Source of the DNA: CBDIHP01 sp965279195
GTDB taxonomy: Bacteria > Planctomycetota > Planctomycetia > Isosphaerales > Isosphaeraceae
Direction: 5' to 3'
Length of the DNA: 64,000 nucleotides
Assembly: GCA_965279195.1 (NCBI GenBank)
Contig: CBDIHP010000042.1
Span: 253,668 to 317,667, forward strand
Shown: positions 35,192 to 43,459 of the stretch, in pieces
Layout: each line of letters opens with the position of its first letter
Numbering within the stretch: the first letter of the stretch is position 1
Program-made: the position numbers and the translations under genes
The notes under the pieces: generated by a model
What the model was told of the DNA's origin: nothing
What the model saw: only the letters and a program-made list of their open reading frames with translations
Databases searched by the model: none

Positions 35192-36712
35192 ATGGACGTC
35201 CCCGGCAAGACCCCCGACGAGATCCTCGACGCCTTCCGCGACGGCCACGACCACAGCGGGGCCCGGCAGGCGAGCGTGCTCGACCGCCTCATCTCTCGAT
35301 TCCCGGCCGAGGTCCTGCGCGCCAGCCTGGCGAGGCGGTTCCACCGCCTCGGCGGGCCCGACGGCGAGATCGTGCTCCGTATCGTCGAGACCCTCGCCAC
35401 GCCCGAACTCCTCGAACGGCTCGCCGACGGCCTGCTCGTCCAGCCCGACCTCCCCGCCGAACGCGCGTGGGATGCCCTCGCCGTGCTCGACGGCGCGGGG
35501 ATCCTGGAGCGGCACGACGAGCTGCTCGACCGCTGGGACGAACTCAACGAGCTGATGGACGACACCTCCCTCGACGCCCTCGCCGAACAGCTCGCCGAGG
35601 AGCCCGAGGGCTCGTGGATCGCCCTGCACGGGCTCAACGCCGTCGAGCCCGAGGTCCGCTCCGAGATCCTCGCCGGCCTCGAAGATTTCCCCACCACCCC
35701 TGGCCTCGTCCAGTTCTTCCGCCTGCTCTGCTACGCCCACGACCCCATCACCCGCGAGTCGGCGATCGAGGGCCTGTTCGTCCGCTCGCCCCAGGATCCG
35801 TCGGTCGAGACGGCCCTCGTCGACCTCTCGGTGCATCACCCCGACCAGGCCCTCCGCACCCGCGCAGGCCAGCGGCTCTCGGCGAAAAGCTCGGCCGGTC
35901 GCGACCTGATGCTTGTCACCTGCCCCCGACGGGTCCCGGGCCCGCACTTCGTCAGCGCGGTCGACGGCGAGGGGCGGGCGACCTTGATCCTGTCGGCCAA
36001 GGGCCCAGCGGAATGGTCCGGGGCGGCGTTCCTCTGCCACGTCGAGCGCGGCATCCTCGACGTGATCGGGCACAGCGACCAGACGCCCGACATCGTCCGC
36101 CTGCTGATCGAGGACGACAACATCACGACCGGCAACGAGCCCGTGGAGTGCTCGCCGGAGGTCGCCGAGGCGCTGCTGGCCGGCTGCCACCTGCTCTGCG
36201 GCCCGGGCACGAATCTGGCGCTCCGGTACTGGATCGAACGCGTCATCGGCGAAGGCTTCCAGCCCCGGCCGTTCGCCGACCGCTTCGGCGACTTCAACCC
36301 GGCGTCGGTCCCCTTCGAGGAGCTGAGCTGGCGGGTCGACGACCTCCTCGACGCCTGCCCCGACTGGGTGGACCGATCCCCCCTGACCTACGACCTCGCC
36401 GAGGAGATGACCCTGCGGCTCGGCGGCGACCCCCTCGACCCCAGGCGCGACGCCGGTGCCTATCGGTACCTCTTCGAACACCGCATCGCCGCCCGCCTCG
36501 AACTCTTCCGGCGCATGCTCCTCTGGAACGCCGCCGCCTGGCACGCCTCCGACCGCATCGACCTCGGCCAGACCGCCCTCGCCCTCGCCTGGCAACTCGC
36601 CGACCCCCAGCATGCCGTCCCCAGCCACCCCTTCACCGTCGCCTACACCACGCGGAGCCTCCACGCCGCGCAGAAGGCCCTGAAAGAGGGTCTGGACCCA
36701 CGCCGGTATTGA
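35192..36712 (+). CDS. Large unknown protein coupled to helicase, HEAT-like N-terminal half
   Basis: A 506-aa soluble protein without a recognised family. The N-terminal 230 residues look like short alpha-helical repeats, for example LIALHGLNAVEPEVRSEILA-like helices, then FFRLLCYAHDPITRESAIEG and ALVDLSVHHPDQALRTRAGQ. This suggests a HEAT-type solenoid. The C-terminal half (about 230-500) has no repeats and contains LEERLSWRVDDLL-type acidic helices and an Arg-rich end. It begins 1 nt after the helicase stop, so its translation is coupled to the helicase. A DNA-repair accessory function is possible but unproven. The ATG at 35192 (MDVPGKTPDEIL) is preferred over in-frame upstream starts inside the helicase gene. 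Confidence 0.75.
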   Translation: MDVPGKTPDEILDAFRDGHDHSGARQASVLDRLISRFPAEVLRASLARRFHRLGGPDGEIVLRIVETLATPELLERLADGLLVQPDLPAERAWDALAVLDGAGILERHDELLDRWDELNELMDDTSLDALAEQLAEEPEGSWIALHGLNAVEPEVRSEILAGLEDFPTTPGLVQFFRLLCYAHDPITRESAIEGLFVRSPQDPSVETALVDLSVHHPDQALRTRAGQRLSAKSSAGRDLMLVTCPRRVPGPHFVSAVDGEGRATLILSAKGPAEWSGAAFLCHVERGILDVIGHSDQTPDIVRLLIEDDNITTGNEPVECSPEVAEALLAGCHLLCGPGTNLALRYWIERVIGEGFQPRPFADRFGDFNPASVPFEELSWRVDDLLDACPDWVDRSPLTYDLAEEMTLRLGGDPLDPRRDAGAYRYLFEHRIAARLELFRRMLLWNAAAWHASDRIDLGQTALALAWQLADPQHAVPSHPFTVAYTTRSLHAAQKALKEGLDPRRY

Positions 36713-36719
36713 GCCGCCC

Positions 36720-36858
36720 GGAGTGCGGAAGCTCGCTTCCGCCCTGTTCTCGCGGAGCTTGCTCCGCGTCCGTGGGAGGACCGGGAGCCCGCGATTCGAT
36801 GTCTCTCCTTGGGAGCAAGCTCCCACCGGGCGAAGGAGGAAGCGAGCTTCCGCACTCC
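36720..36858. repeat. Intergenic palindromic repeat, family A copy 2
   Basis: The outer arms are perfect 21-bp inverted repeats: 36720-36740 begins GGAGTGCGGAAGCTCGC and 36838-36858 is its exact complement. Between them are two smaller hairpins, CGCGGAGCTTGCTCCGCG at 36751-36768 and TTGGGAGCAAGCTCCCA at about 36809-36825. The whole can fold as a cruciform with three stems. It sits between convergent genes. Confidence 0.8.
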
Positions 36859-36864
36859 ACGCTG

Positions 36865-37530
36865 TTAGCCGATCGCTTTCACCAGGACTTTCCTGGCCGC
36901 CTCGATCCCGAGGGCGATCGGCTTCGCAGCGATCTGCACCACCATCGCACCCGACTCCGGCCGATTCTCGATCAACGTCCCCTCGGCGTGGAGGTCGAGG
37001 CCGCAGTCGCTGAGGTAGCGGAGGAAGGCCGAATCCTGGTCGACGACCCGGACGATCCGGAACGCCTGGCCCTTGGTCAACTGCGCCAGGGGGAGCCCCT
37101 CGGTGGCGGCGAGGGTGCCGTCGGCGCGGGGGATGGGGTCTCCGTGGGGGTCGACGTCGGGCAGGCCGAGGAAGGCGTCGATTCGGTCGACCAGGCGTTC
37201 GGAGACCGCGTGCTCCAGGTGCTCGGCCTCCTCGTGGACCTCGTCCCAGGGCATGTCCAGGGTGCGGACCAGGAACAGTTCGAGGAGCCTGTGCCGCCTC
37301 AGGACCTTGAGCGCCAGACGCTCGCCGGCGTCGGTCAGCCGGGCCCCTTCGTAGGGCGTGTAGGTCGCGAGGCTGGCCTCGGACAGGGTCTTCAGCATCC
37401 CCGTGACCGTCCCCGGCGAGACGTGGAGCGCGGACGCCAGCTCCCCCGTCGCCACCGCGTCGTGGCGCTCATCTCGGGTGGAGATCAGGTAGATCGACTT
37501 GACGTAATTCTCGACGGTCAAGCTCGGCAC
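36865..37530 (-). CDS. MntR/DtxR-family metal-dependent transcriptional regulator
   Basis: A 221-aa repressor. It has an N-terminal winged helix (LTVENYVKSIYLIST, then VATGELASALHVSPGTVTGM) and a metal-binding dimerisation domain (LRRHRLLELFLVRTLDMPWD, EVHEEAEHLEHAVSERLVDR). The metal site residues HRLLE..FL and EEAEHLEH match the family. A C-terminal FeoA/SH3-like domain follows (about 145-221). It should repress Mn(II) or Fe(II) uptake genes when metal is bound; no transporter lies next to it. I chose the GTG at 37530 because the family starts with (M)PSLTVENYLK. An ATG at 37575 would add 15 residues of unlikely sequence. Confidence 0.88.
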   Translation of the reverse strand: MPSLTVENYVKSIYLISTRDERHDAVATGELASALHVSPGTVTGMLKTLSEASLATYTPYEGARLTDAGERLALKVLRRHRLLELFLVRTLDMPWDEVHEEAEHLEHAVSERLVDRIDAFLGLPDVDPHGDPIPRADGTLAATEGLPLAQLTKGQAFRIVRVVDQDSAFLRYLSDCGLDLHAEGTLIENRPESGAMVVQIAAKPIALGIEAARKVLVKAIG

Positions 37531-37626
37531 AACAGACCCCGCGCGTGATCCCGGTCCAGTGAAATGGCGCCTCATCGTACGCGAGACCGGCGGCTTGGCA
37601 ACAGCCGATCCTCGTACGGTCCCCTA

Positions 37627-37669
37627 TTGCGGACCAATCTCATGATTCCACAAGAAGATTGGTCCGCAA
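37627..37669. repeat. Inverted repeat upstream of the MntR-type gene
   Basis: A perfect 14-bp inverted repeat, TTGCGGACCAATCT at 37627-37640 and AGATTGGTCCGCAA at 37656-37669, has a 15-nt spacer. It lies between the metal-regulator start and the stop of the next minus-strand gene. It could be a regulator operator or a transcript-end hairpin; no T-run follows. Confidence 0.55.
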
Positions 37670-37678
37670 AAGCGGTCC

Positions 37679-38137
37679 CTACGGCCGGCAACTCCGGATC
37701 GCGTCGAGTCGGTCGGCGAAGGATTCCAGGCCGGCCGCCGTTACCCCCACTCCGACGAACCATCGCATCGAGCGGTCGACGGCGTCGGGGCGGCAACAGA
37801 CCCGGTAATGGCCGCCTTCCGACGCGACCTCGAACAGGAACTCCCGCTCATCGATCGGCTCGAACCGAAACAGGCTCTCGTCCCCGCGCAGCACGCCCCG
37901 GATCCCATCGACGAGCGATTGCAGTTCATCGATGGGTTCGGAGTTCAGGAAGAGTGAGAACTCCTCGCCGTCTTCCAGGATGCAGGAACACGGCGGATCG
38001 GCCTGGAACCACTCGATGCGATAGGTGATCCAGCCATCGTCTGAGGGGGGGACGGAGCGGCCGAACTCGAAGCGGACCCGGTTGCGGCCGTCCGCTGAGG
38101 CGAGTTCGACGTCGGACCCGTCGGCGATCGGGGGCAT
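37679..38137 (-). CDS. Unknown 152-aa protein, possibly WapI-like
   Basis: A 152-aa acidic soluble protein (start MPPIADGSDVELAS). It has alternating strands and the blocks EEFSLFLNSEPIDELQSLVD, FRFEPIDEREFLFEVASEGG and HYRVCCRPD. The layout (surface-area-like first half, then F.PxE..l.l.v...GhyrV) is reminiscent of WapI-type immunity proteins and related small folds, but this is a weak resemblance. No toxin gene is adjacent. It begins 4 nt after the stop of the RlmI-type methyltransferase gene, so the two form an operon. The ATG at 38137 was chosen because the frame upstream overlaps the methyltransferase. Confidence 0.6.
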   Translation of the reverse strand: MPPIADGSDVELASADGRNRVRFEFGRSVPPSDDGWITYRIEWFQADPPCSCILEDGEEFSLFLNSEPIDELQSLVDGIRGVLRGDESLFRFEPIDEREFLFEVASEGGHYRVCCRPDAVDRSMRWFVGVGVTAAGLESFADRLDAIRSCRP

Positions 38138-38141
38138 GCGG

Positions 38142-39458
38142 TCAGACCTCCATCGGGCCGCCGTCGTCGTCGTCGAACCCATCGTCCGCCAGCGGCGACG
38201 CCCCTCGCCCGTTGCGCTCGCCGACGCGGATCCAGACGGCCTTGAGATACGCCCCTTCGAGGGCCTCGATCCCGACCGGGTGGTCCGCCGCCGCGCCCGT
38301 GACCGCGAGGATCTGGGCCGATCGCCCGGCCTTCCGCGCGGCGGCGCGGAGGAGGATCACGAACTCCTCGGGCGAGAGCAGGCCCGAGCAGGAGCAGGTC
38401 AGCAGGAGGCCGCCGGGTTCTACACAATTCAGGGCCAGGACGTTCAGGTCGAAGTATTTGCGCTTGCCGGCGGAGATGTCCAGGCGCGAGGGGATCATCT
38501 TTGGCGGGTCGAGCACGACGACGCTGAAGGTCCTGTCGTTCGCCTGCATCTGCCGCAGGTAGCCGAAGGCGTCGGCCTGGAGGATGTTCGGGCGGACCTG
38601 GTTGGCGTTGGCATTGTCGCGGGCCATGGCGATGGCCTTCTCGTCGAGGTCGATGCAGGTGACCTCGCTCGCCTTGCCCTTGATCATCGCGTACAGCCCG
38701 AACCCTCCGGAGTAGCAGCAGGCGTCGAGTACGGTCCTGCCCTCGCAGAACCGGGCGAGTTGCACGCGGTTCTCGCGCTGGTCGCAGAAGAACCCGGTCT
38801 TGTGGCCCCCCTGGAACTGAACCCGGAACCGGACGCCGTTCTCGGCGATCGTGACCCTCGGGGGCAGCTTGAGCGTCGCGATCGGCCGGCCGGGGAAGTC
38901 CTCGGCCATGGCGATCTTCTCATCCACATGCACCCGCGCGTGGGTCGTCCCCAACCGCTCCGAGAGCAAGGCCAGGATCGGACCGATCCGCTGGTACATC
39001 GCCAGGCTGAAGATCTCGACGGATAGCGTGTCGGCGTAGCGGTCGACGATCAGGCCGGTCAGGCCGTCGGCCTCGGCGTGGATGACGCGGTAGGCGTCGG
39101 AGACCTCGTCGAGTTTGAGGAAATCCTTCCTCAACGCGATCGCCTGGTCGATCCGGCTCGCCCAGAAGTCGGGGCCGGGCGGGGTGACGCCGGCGGCGAG
39201 CATCCGCACGGTGATCTGGGACCGTGAGTTCCAGAACCCGAACCCGAGCGGCAGGCCGTCGCGGTCGACGACGCGGATCAGGTCGCCGTCGCGGGGCCGG
39301 GCCGGGGTGGTCGGCCCGATGACCATCTTGCGGTAGACGAACGGGTGCAACCCCGCCGATCGCACGGCGACCGTGGGCAGCTCGCCCTCGGGCGTGAGCG
39401 AGCGGTCCGGCATGGCATTCGGGGGCGGCTGCGGCGGGGTGCGTTCAGGGCGGGGCAT
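38142..39458 (-). CDS. Class I SAM-dependent rRNA methyltransferase, RlmI-like
   Basis: A 438-aa enzyme with an N-terminal PUA domain (about 30-115: HPFVYRKMVIG, DGDLIRVVDRDGLPLGFGFW), a central EEHD-like region and a C-terminal Rossmann methyltransferase. Motif I is VLDACCYSGGFGLYAM, the acidic residue in motif II is in VTCIDLDEKAIAMARDNA, and motif IV is VVLDPPKM. RlmI of E. coli makes m5C1962 in 23S rRNA; the same reaction is likely but the position is not proven. The start at 39458 (MPRPERTP) avoids the palindromic repeat that the longer open frame would read through. It is followed after 4 nt by the 152-aa unknown gene. Confidence 0.88.
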   Translation of the reverse strand: MPRPERTPPQPPPNAMPDRSLTPEGELPTVAVRSAGLHPFVYRKMVIGPTTPARPRDGDLIRVVDRDGLPLGFGFWNSRSQITVRMLAAGVTPPGPDFWASRIDQAIALRKDFLKLDEVSDAYRVIHAEADGLTGLIVDRYADTLSVEIFSLAMYQRIGPILALLSERLGTTHARVHVDEKIAMAEDFPGRPIATLKLPPRVTIAENGVRFRVQFQGGHKTGFFCDQRENRVQLARFCEGRTVLDACCYSGGFGLYAMIKGKASEVTCIDLDEKAIAMARDNANANQVRPNILQADAFGYLRQMQANDRTFSVVVLDPPKMIPSRLDISAGKRKYFDLNVLALNCVEPGGLLLTCSCSGLLSPEEFVILLRAAARKAGRSAQILAVTGAAADHPVGIEALEGAYLKAVWIRVGERNGRGASPLADDGFDDDDGGPMEV

Positions 39459-39502
39459 GAATGAGAGCTTATTAAATTCCAGGTTGATCATGGCCACATC
39501 CT

Positions 39503-39672
39503 GCGCTGGGCGCGGGTCTCCAGACCCCGCCCCAACCGACGCCGAAGGTGACCACCGGATCGGGTCTCCAGACCCGTTTTGTCCTGGCTGAGGGTACGGG
39601 CCTGGAGACCCGATCTTCTGCGGTACGACGCGGCGGATGTTGGGGCGAGGTCTGGAGACCCGCGCCTGGCGC
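39503..39672. repeat. Nested-palindrome repeat, family B copy 1
   Basis: The outer arms 39503-39535 and 39640-39672 are inverted repeats matching at 30 of 33 positions by eye. The inner arms 39558-39576 and 39597-39615 match at 18 of 19. Both pairs contain the core GGTCTCCAGACC (or a close form). It lies between two minus-strand genes, upstream of the methyltransferase. Confidence 0.85.
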
Positions 39673-39732
39673 TTGAGGCCTCGCTCAGCGCTTCCGGGCC
39701 GCGCCCGATGGTTTCGATCGGAGGAGGAGGGC

Positions 39733-40062
39733 TTATTCCTCGTCGATCTCGTCATCCTCGGCGTCGATCGCGCCGGGCTCGTTGCGGACGATCCGGCGGA
39801 GTCGGACGAGGAGGGAGGTGGCGTAGCGCTGGACGGCGAGCTGCTTGGTTAGGACGGCGTCGTTGGCGGCCTCGACGGGGATCTCGGCGAGGAGCCGGAA
39901 GGTCTGCGCGAGGCTGGCCCAGCCGATCCGGAGCGCCTTGGCGTTGTACTCGGGGTCGTTGTCGGCCTCCCTCGCCGCGCGGAGGGCCTGTCGCGCCTTC
40001 TTCAATCCCGCCTGGGCCTGCTGAAGCTGGCGCAAGGCCGTTCCAGAACTCATCGCCGCCAT
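39733..40062 (-). CDS. Unknown 109-aa helical protein
   Basis: A 109-aa protein (MAAMSSGTALRQLQQAQAGL at the start). It is almost entirely helical, with heptad-like Leu/Ala spacing up to about residue 50 and a second helix VLTKQLAVQRYATSLLVRLR. It ends in a very acidic tail (AIDAEDDEIDEE). No known domain was recognised. The gene is divergent from clpS, with about 100 nt between the starts. An ATG three codons later (40053) is an equally good start. The family is probably lineage-specific. Confidence 0.65.
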   Translation of the reverse strand: MAAMSSGTALRQLQQAQAGLKKARQALRAAREADNDPEYNAKALRIGWASLAQTFRLLAEIPVEAANDAVLTKQLAVQRYATSLLVRLRRIVRNEPGAIDAEDDEIDEE

Positions 40063-40165
40063 GATGTTGACCGATCCCCGGATTGCTTGGCCTGTCCGCG
40101 AAGGAAACCTATATTGTAGTGAAGGATGGTCCACCGCCGCAACCTGTCCACGAGGCCCGCCCGCC

Positions 40166-40537
40166 ATGGCAATCGACGACGAGCGACCCGACGGCCCGAC
40201 CGACGCCGTCGTCACCACCACCCGGCCCGCCCCCCAGCCGGGCACCGACGCCCGCCCCGAGGTCCGCCGCCAGCCGCCGTACCACGTAGTCATCCTCAAC
40301 GACCAGGAGCATTCCTACGACTACGTGGTCGAGATGCTGATGAAGATCTTCAAACACTCGGAGGAGACCGCCGAGACGCTCACCTGGAAGGTCGACCACG
40401 AGGGCCGCGCGATCGTTCTGACCACCCACAAGGAACTCGCCGAACTGAAGCGCGAGCAGGTCCTCTCCTACGGGCCCGACCCCCGCATGGAGATCTCCAA
40501 GGGCCCCATCGGCTGCGTCATCGAAGCCAGTGCCTGA
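40166..40537 (+). CDS. clpS: ATP-dependent Clp protease adaptor ClpS
   Basis: A 123-aa adaptor with a disordered N-terminal tail (about 1-38) and a ClpS core. The core shows YHVVILNDQEHSYDYVVEML, then MKIFKHSEETAETLTWKVDH and GRAIVLTTHKELAELKREQV. ClpS binds N-degron substrates and delivers them to ClpAP/ClpCP. The conserved ND pair of the binding pocket is present, but the usual Thr-Pro that follows is replaced by EHS, so substrate range may differ. No clpA or clpC lies nearby. The ATG at 40166 (MAIDDERPDG) is used. The gene ends just before a palindromic repeat. Confidence 0.82.
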   Translation: MAIDDERPDGPTDAVVTTTRPAPQPGTDARPEVRRQPPYHVVILNDQEHSYDYVVEMLMKIFKHSEETAETLTWKVDHEGRAIVLTTHKELAELKREQVLSYGPDPRMEISKGPIGCVIEASA

Positions 40538-40540
40538 TTT

Positions 40541-40665
40541 GGAGTGCGGGAGCGGAACTGCCGCTTTCGTGTGGAGGCATCGGCCTGGGCCGGGCCGATG
40601 TGACGATCTCGTGGCGTGTGATTCATCCGATCCGTCCGGAAACGGTAGCTCCGCTCCCGCATTCC
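40541..40665. repeat. Intergenic palindromic repeat, family A copy 3
   Basis: The outer arms 40541-40563 (GGAGTGCGGGAGCGGA and so on) and 40643-40665 are inverted repeats matching at about 20 of 23 positions. An inner palindrome CATCGGCC...GGCCGATG lies at 40578-40600. It is located between the convergent clpS and SDR genes. Confidence 0.75.
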
Positions 40666-40672
40666 GGCGGGG

Positions 40673-41521
40673 TCAGCCCAGCGCGGCGGGGAGGCCAGTG
40701 GTGATGTCAGGGTAGGTCAGGACGACGCCAAGCTCGTCCTTCATGCGAGTGTTGCGGACCCGCTTGTTCGCCTCCTCCCTCGCCGCCTCGGGGGAGCCGG
40801 GCGCGGGGGGGATGAAACGGGGCGGGGCGACCTTCAGGAACTCCGCGATCGTGCCGTAGTATTCGGTCCGGTGCACGGGGCGGTCGTCGCTCACGATGTA
40901 CAGCGAACCGGCTTTGCCACGCTCCAGCGCGGCGACGGCCGCCGTCGCGGCGTCGTCGATGTGGATCACGTTCAGGAACTTGTCCGGTTGGCCGACGATC
41001 GGCTCGCCCTTCTCGATGGCCGTCTTGCGGATCACCCGATCCGGGCCGTAGAGCCCCGCGAACCGCAGGATCACCAGGGGCACTCCCAGGCCGCGCAGGT
41101 AGTCCTCCGCCTCCAGGCAAACCTTGCCCGACTCGTGTCTCGGCTCGGCCGGCGAGTCCTCGTCCACCCAGTCCGCGTCGCGCCCATAGACGCCCGTCGA
41201 GCTGGCGTAGACGACCTTCCCCACCCGGCCTTCCATGCGTCCCATGACGGCCTTGAGACCGTCGACATAGACCGCCCGCATCGGAATCCCGGCCGTGCGG
41301 TCGAACCCCACGCAATAGAGCATGCGGTCGACGCCCGGGAGCGCGTCGAGCGTCTCCGGGCGGGTCACGTCGGCGAGGACCGGCTCGATCCCCCAGGCCC
41401 GGATGGCCTCGCTTCCCCGCTCCGAGCGGCTGGTCCCGAAGACGACCTCGCCCCGATCGGCCAGCACCTTGCCCACGCGTCGACCCAAAAAACCGCAGCC
41501 GACGATCAGGGTGCTCGACAT
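40673..41521 (-). CDS. NAD-dependent epimerase/dehydratase family protein (SDR)
   Basis: A 282-aa Rossmann protein of the extended short-chain dehydrogenase superfamily. The NAD-binding motif is TLIVGCGFLGRRVGKVLADR. The catalytic Ser/Tyr region is KVVYASSTGVYGRDADW. LRFAGLYGPDRVIRK and FLNVIHIDDAATAAVAALER follow, typical of nucleoside-sugar epimerase-like and YeeZ-like proteins. The usual YxxxK is only partly kept (a Lys in HESGKVCLEAEDYL), so catalytic competence is uncertain. The substrate is unknown. Its ATG overlaps the ruvX stop by one base (TGATG), showing translational coupling. Confidence 0.85.
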   Translation of the reverse strand: MSSTLIVGCGFLGRRVGKVLADRGEVVFGTSRSERGSEAIRAWGIEPVLADVTRPETLDALPGVDRMLYCVGFDRTAGIPMRAVYVDGLKAVMGRMEGRVGKVVYASSTGVYGRDADWVDEDSPAEPRHESGKVCLEAEDYLRGLGVPLVILRFAGLYGPDRVIRKTAIEKGEPIVGQPDKFLNVIHIDDAATAAVAALERGKAGSLYIVSDDRPVHRTEYYGTIAEFLKVAPPRFIPPAPGSPEAAREEANKRVRNTRMKDELGVVLTYPDITTGLPAALG

Positions 41522-42018
41522 CAGTCGTCCTTCGCTTCCTTCGGGGGCTCATCGGCCAGTGGGGCCCCGAGGGTCGAGACGTCGATCGACTCGGGGCAGC
41601 CGTCGTCCAGGTAGTTCTGGAGCAGGATCCGCGCGGCGAGCATGTCGACCTTGGCCTTGCGGTCCTTCGACTTCAGGCCCGCCGACCGCATCGCCGCATC
41701 GGCCTCGGCCGTGCTGTACCGCTCATCATAGTAGGCGACCGGACACCCCGTCGTCTCGGCCAGCCAGGTTCCCCACTCGCGGACCTTCACCGCCAGCGTC
41801 CCCGCGTTGCCGCTGGTGTGGAACGGGAACCCCAGGACAATCCGCTCCGCGTCGTTCTCTTCCACGAGCCTCTTGAAGTAACGCGCATCCTGGATTGCGT
41901 CGCGCCGCCCGTAGACCTCGACCGGCGTGGCGATCTTCTTGCGGAAGTCGCTCACCGCCACCCCCACGCGGCGGAGGCCGAAGTCGATTCCGAGGATGCG
42001 GGTGAGATGTTCGGGCAT
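41521..42018 (-). CDS. ruvX: RuvX/YqgF Holliday junction resolvase-like nuclease
   Basis: A 165-aa RNase H-fold protein of the YqgF family. The first catalytic Asp is in RILGIDFGLRRVGVAVSD and the second acidic residue in RIVLGFPFH. The conserved YDERYSTAEAD and a final KVDMLAARILLQNYLD follow. Proteins of this family act in 16S rRNA 5'-end processing and were proposed as back-up Holliday junction resolvases. The ATG at 42018 is used. The gene is upstream of and overlaps the SDR gene by one base, so the pair is co-translated. Confidence 0.9.
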   Translation of the reverse strand: MPEHLTRILGIDFGLRRVGVAVSDFRKKIATPVEVYGRRDAIQDARYFKRLVEENDAERIVLGFPFHTSGNAGTLAVKVREWGTWLAETTGCPVAYYDERYSTAEADAAMRSAGLKSKDRKAKVDMLAARILLQNYLDDGCPESIDVSTLGAPLADEPPKEAKDD

Positions 42019-42087
42019 GGGGCCGACGGGTGCTAGTCGATGGGTGATGGGGGATGGGGACAATTGAAGGCGTGTCGCGGGTGCGGA

Positions 42088-42258
42088 AGCGCTGGGCGCG
42101 AGTCTCCCGACACCGCCCCAACCGTGGCCCCGTCGTACTACAAGCCCCGGTCTCCAGACCCTTTGTATCTTGATCCGAGGAGCCGGTCTGGAGACCGGGT
42201 TGGCCGATCTCGCGCGTCAACGATTGGGGCGGCGTCGGGAGACCCGCGCCCAGCACTT
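42088..42258. repeat. Nested-palindrome repeat, family B copy 2
   Basis: The outer arms 42088-42121 (AGCGCTGGGCGCGAGTC and so on) and 42224-42258 are imperfect inverted repeats. The inner arms CCCGGTCTCCAGACC at 42146-42160 and its exact complement at 42185-42199 form a perfect 15-bp stem. It lies upstream of ruvX on its coding strand. Confidence 0.85.
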
Positions 42259-42308
42259 CCGGGCCGCGTGTACTGAGAAACGGCCGAAAAAATCGCCAGG
42301 TCGAAGTG

Positions 42309-43388
42309 TCAGAGCGTCTCGCCGTGGCCAGCCTTGTCGAGGCCCTCGACGAGCGCCTTGAGCTTGTCGAGCTGGTCTCGCCTGGCGACGAGCGTCGCGC
42401 CGCCGGACTGGACGATCACGACGTCCTCCAGGCCGAGGGTGGCGATCAGGCCGCCGTCGTCGGAGACGATGATCGAGTTCTTCGTCTCGACCGGCAGCAC
42501 CTTCCCCTGGATGGTGTTGCCCGAGGCGTCGGGTTCGACCAGCGCCGTCAGGGCCCGCCAGTCGCCGACGTCGTTCCAGTCGTAGACCACTTCGAGGACG
42601 CGGACGTTCGGCGCCTTCTCCATTACGGCCTTGTCGATGGGGATCTTCTCCATCGACGGATACTCGCGGGCGATGGCGGCGGCCTCATCCGGGGTGCCGA
42701 GCGCCTCGCCCACGCGCATCAACGAGGCGTACAGATTGGGACGGTGGACGGCGAGGGCGTCGAGGATAGCCTTGGCACGCCAGAGAAAAATGCCGGAGTT
42801 CCAGGCGAAGTTCCCCGAGGCGATGAACTGCTCGGCCGTGGCCCGATCGGGCTTCTCGCGGAACTGGACGACCTTGTTCAGGGCGATCCCCATCGGCCGG
42901 CCGAGTTCCTCGCCGCGCTCGATGTAGCCGTAGCCGGTCTCGGGCCGGGTCGGGCGGATGCCGAAGGTGACGAACGTGGTCGGATCGGCGTCGATGACGT
43001 CGACGGCGGCCTGGACCGTCTTGCGGAAGGTCTCGGCCGGCGTGATGACGTGGTCGGCCGGCATGACCACCATCGTGCCGTCCGGATCGGCCTTGTGGAC
43101 GATGAGCGCCGCCAGCCCGACGCACGCCGCCGTGTCGCGCGGGCAGGGCTCGCCGACGATGTGCCCGGCGGGGAGGTCCGGCAACTGGGCGGCCGTGCCC
43201 GCCGCCTGATCTGACCCGGTGATGATGTAGGTGCGGGCCGCGGGGACCAGCGGCTCGATCCGCGCGACGGTCTGCTGGAGCATCGTCGCGTCGCCGTAGA
43301 GCTTCAGCAATTGCTTCGGCCGGTTGCGGCGGCTCTTGGGCCAGAACCTCGTCCCACTCCCACCGGCCATCACGACGGCGTGCAGCAT
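42309..43388 (-). CDS. manC: Mannose-1-phosphate guanylyltransferase
   Basis: A 359-aa nucleotidyltransferase that makes GDP-mannose from mannose-1-phosphate and GTP. The signature loop is VVMAGGSGTRFWPKSRRNRP followed by KQLLKL. Other conserved parts are GEPCPRDTAACVGLAA, MVVMPADHVITP, TRPETGYGYIERGEE, FREKPDRATAEQF, WNSGIFLWRA and VVYDWNDVGDWRAL. The type II isomerase domain is absent, so this is the single-domain form. Together with the downstream UDP-sugar pyrophosphorylase gene it points to cell-surface glycan precursor synthesis. Confidence 0.94.
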   Translation of the reverse strand: MLHAVVMAGGSGTRFWPKSRRNRPKQLLKLYGDATMLQQTVARIEPLVPAARTYIITGSDQAAGTAAQLPDLPAGHIVGEPCPRDTAACVGLAALIVHKADPDGTMVVMPADHVITPAETFRKTVQAAVDVIDADPTTFVTFGIRPTRPETGYGYIERGEELGRPMGIALNKVVQFREKPDRATAEQFIASGNFAWNSGIFLWRAKAILDALAVHRPNLYASLMRVGEALGTPDEAAAIAREYPSMEKIPIDKAVMEKAPNVRVLEVVYDWNDVGDWRALTALVEPDASGNTIQGKVLPVETKNSIIVSDDGGLIATLGLEDVVIVQSGGATLVARRDQLDKLKALVEGLDKAGHGETL

Positions 43389-43459
43389 ATCCCGCTCGAT
43401 TCCTGAAGCGTTGCGACTCGAAGGCGATCCGTCACGTATCCTGCTATTCGCGTCGAGAC

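Noticed and set aside
37679..38137. Toxin-immunity module based on WapI-like resemblance
   Set aside because: No toxin gene is adjacent, and the neighbours are a methyltransferase and a metal regulator. Only a weak fold resemblance is kept.
39459..39755. Upstream in-frame extension of the RlmI-type methyltransferase
   Set aside because: The extension translates a nested-palindrome repeat; coding is implausible.
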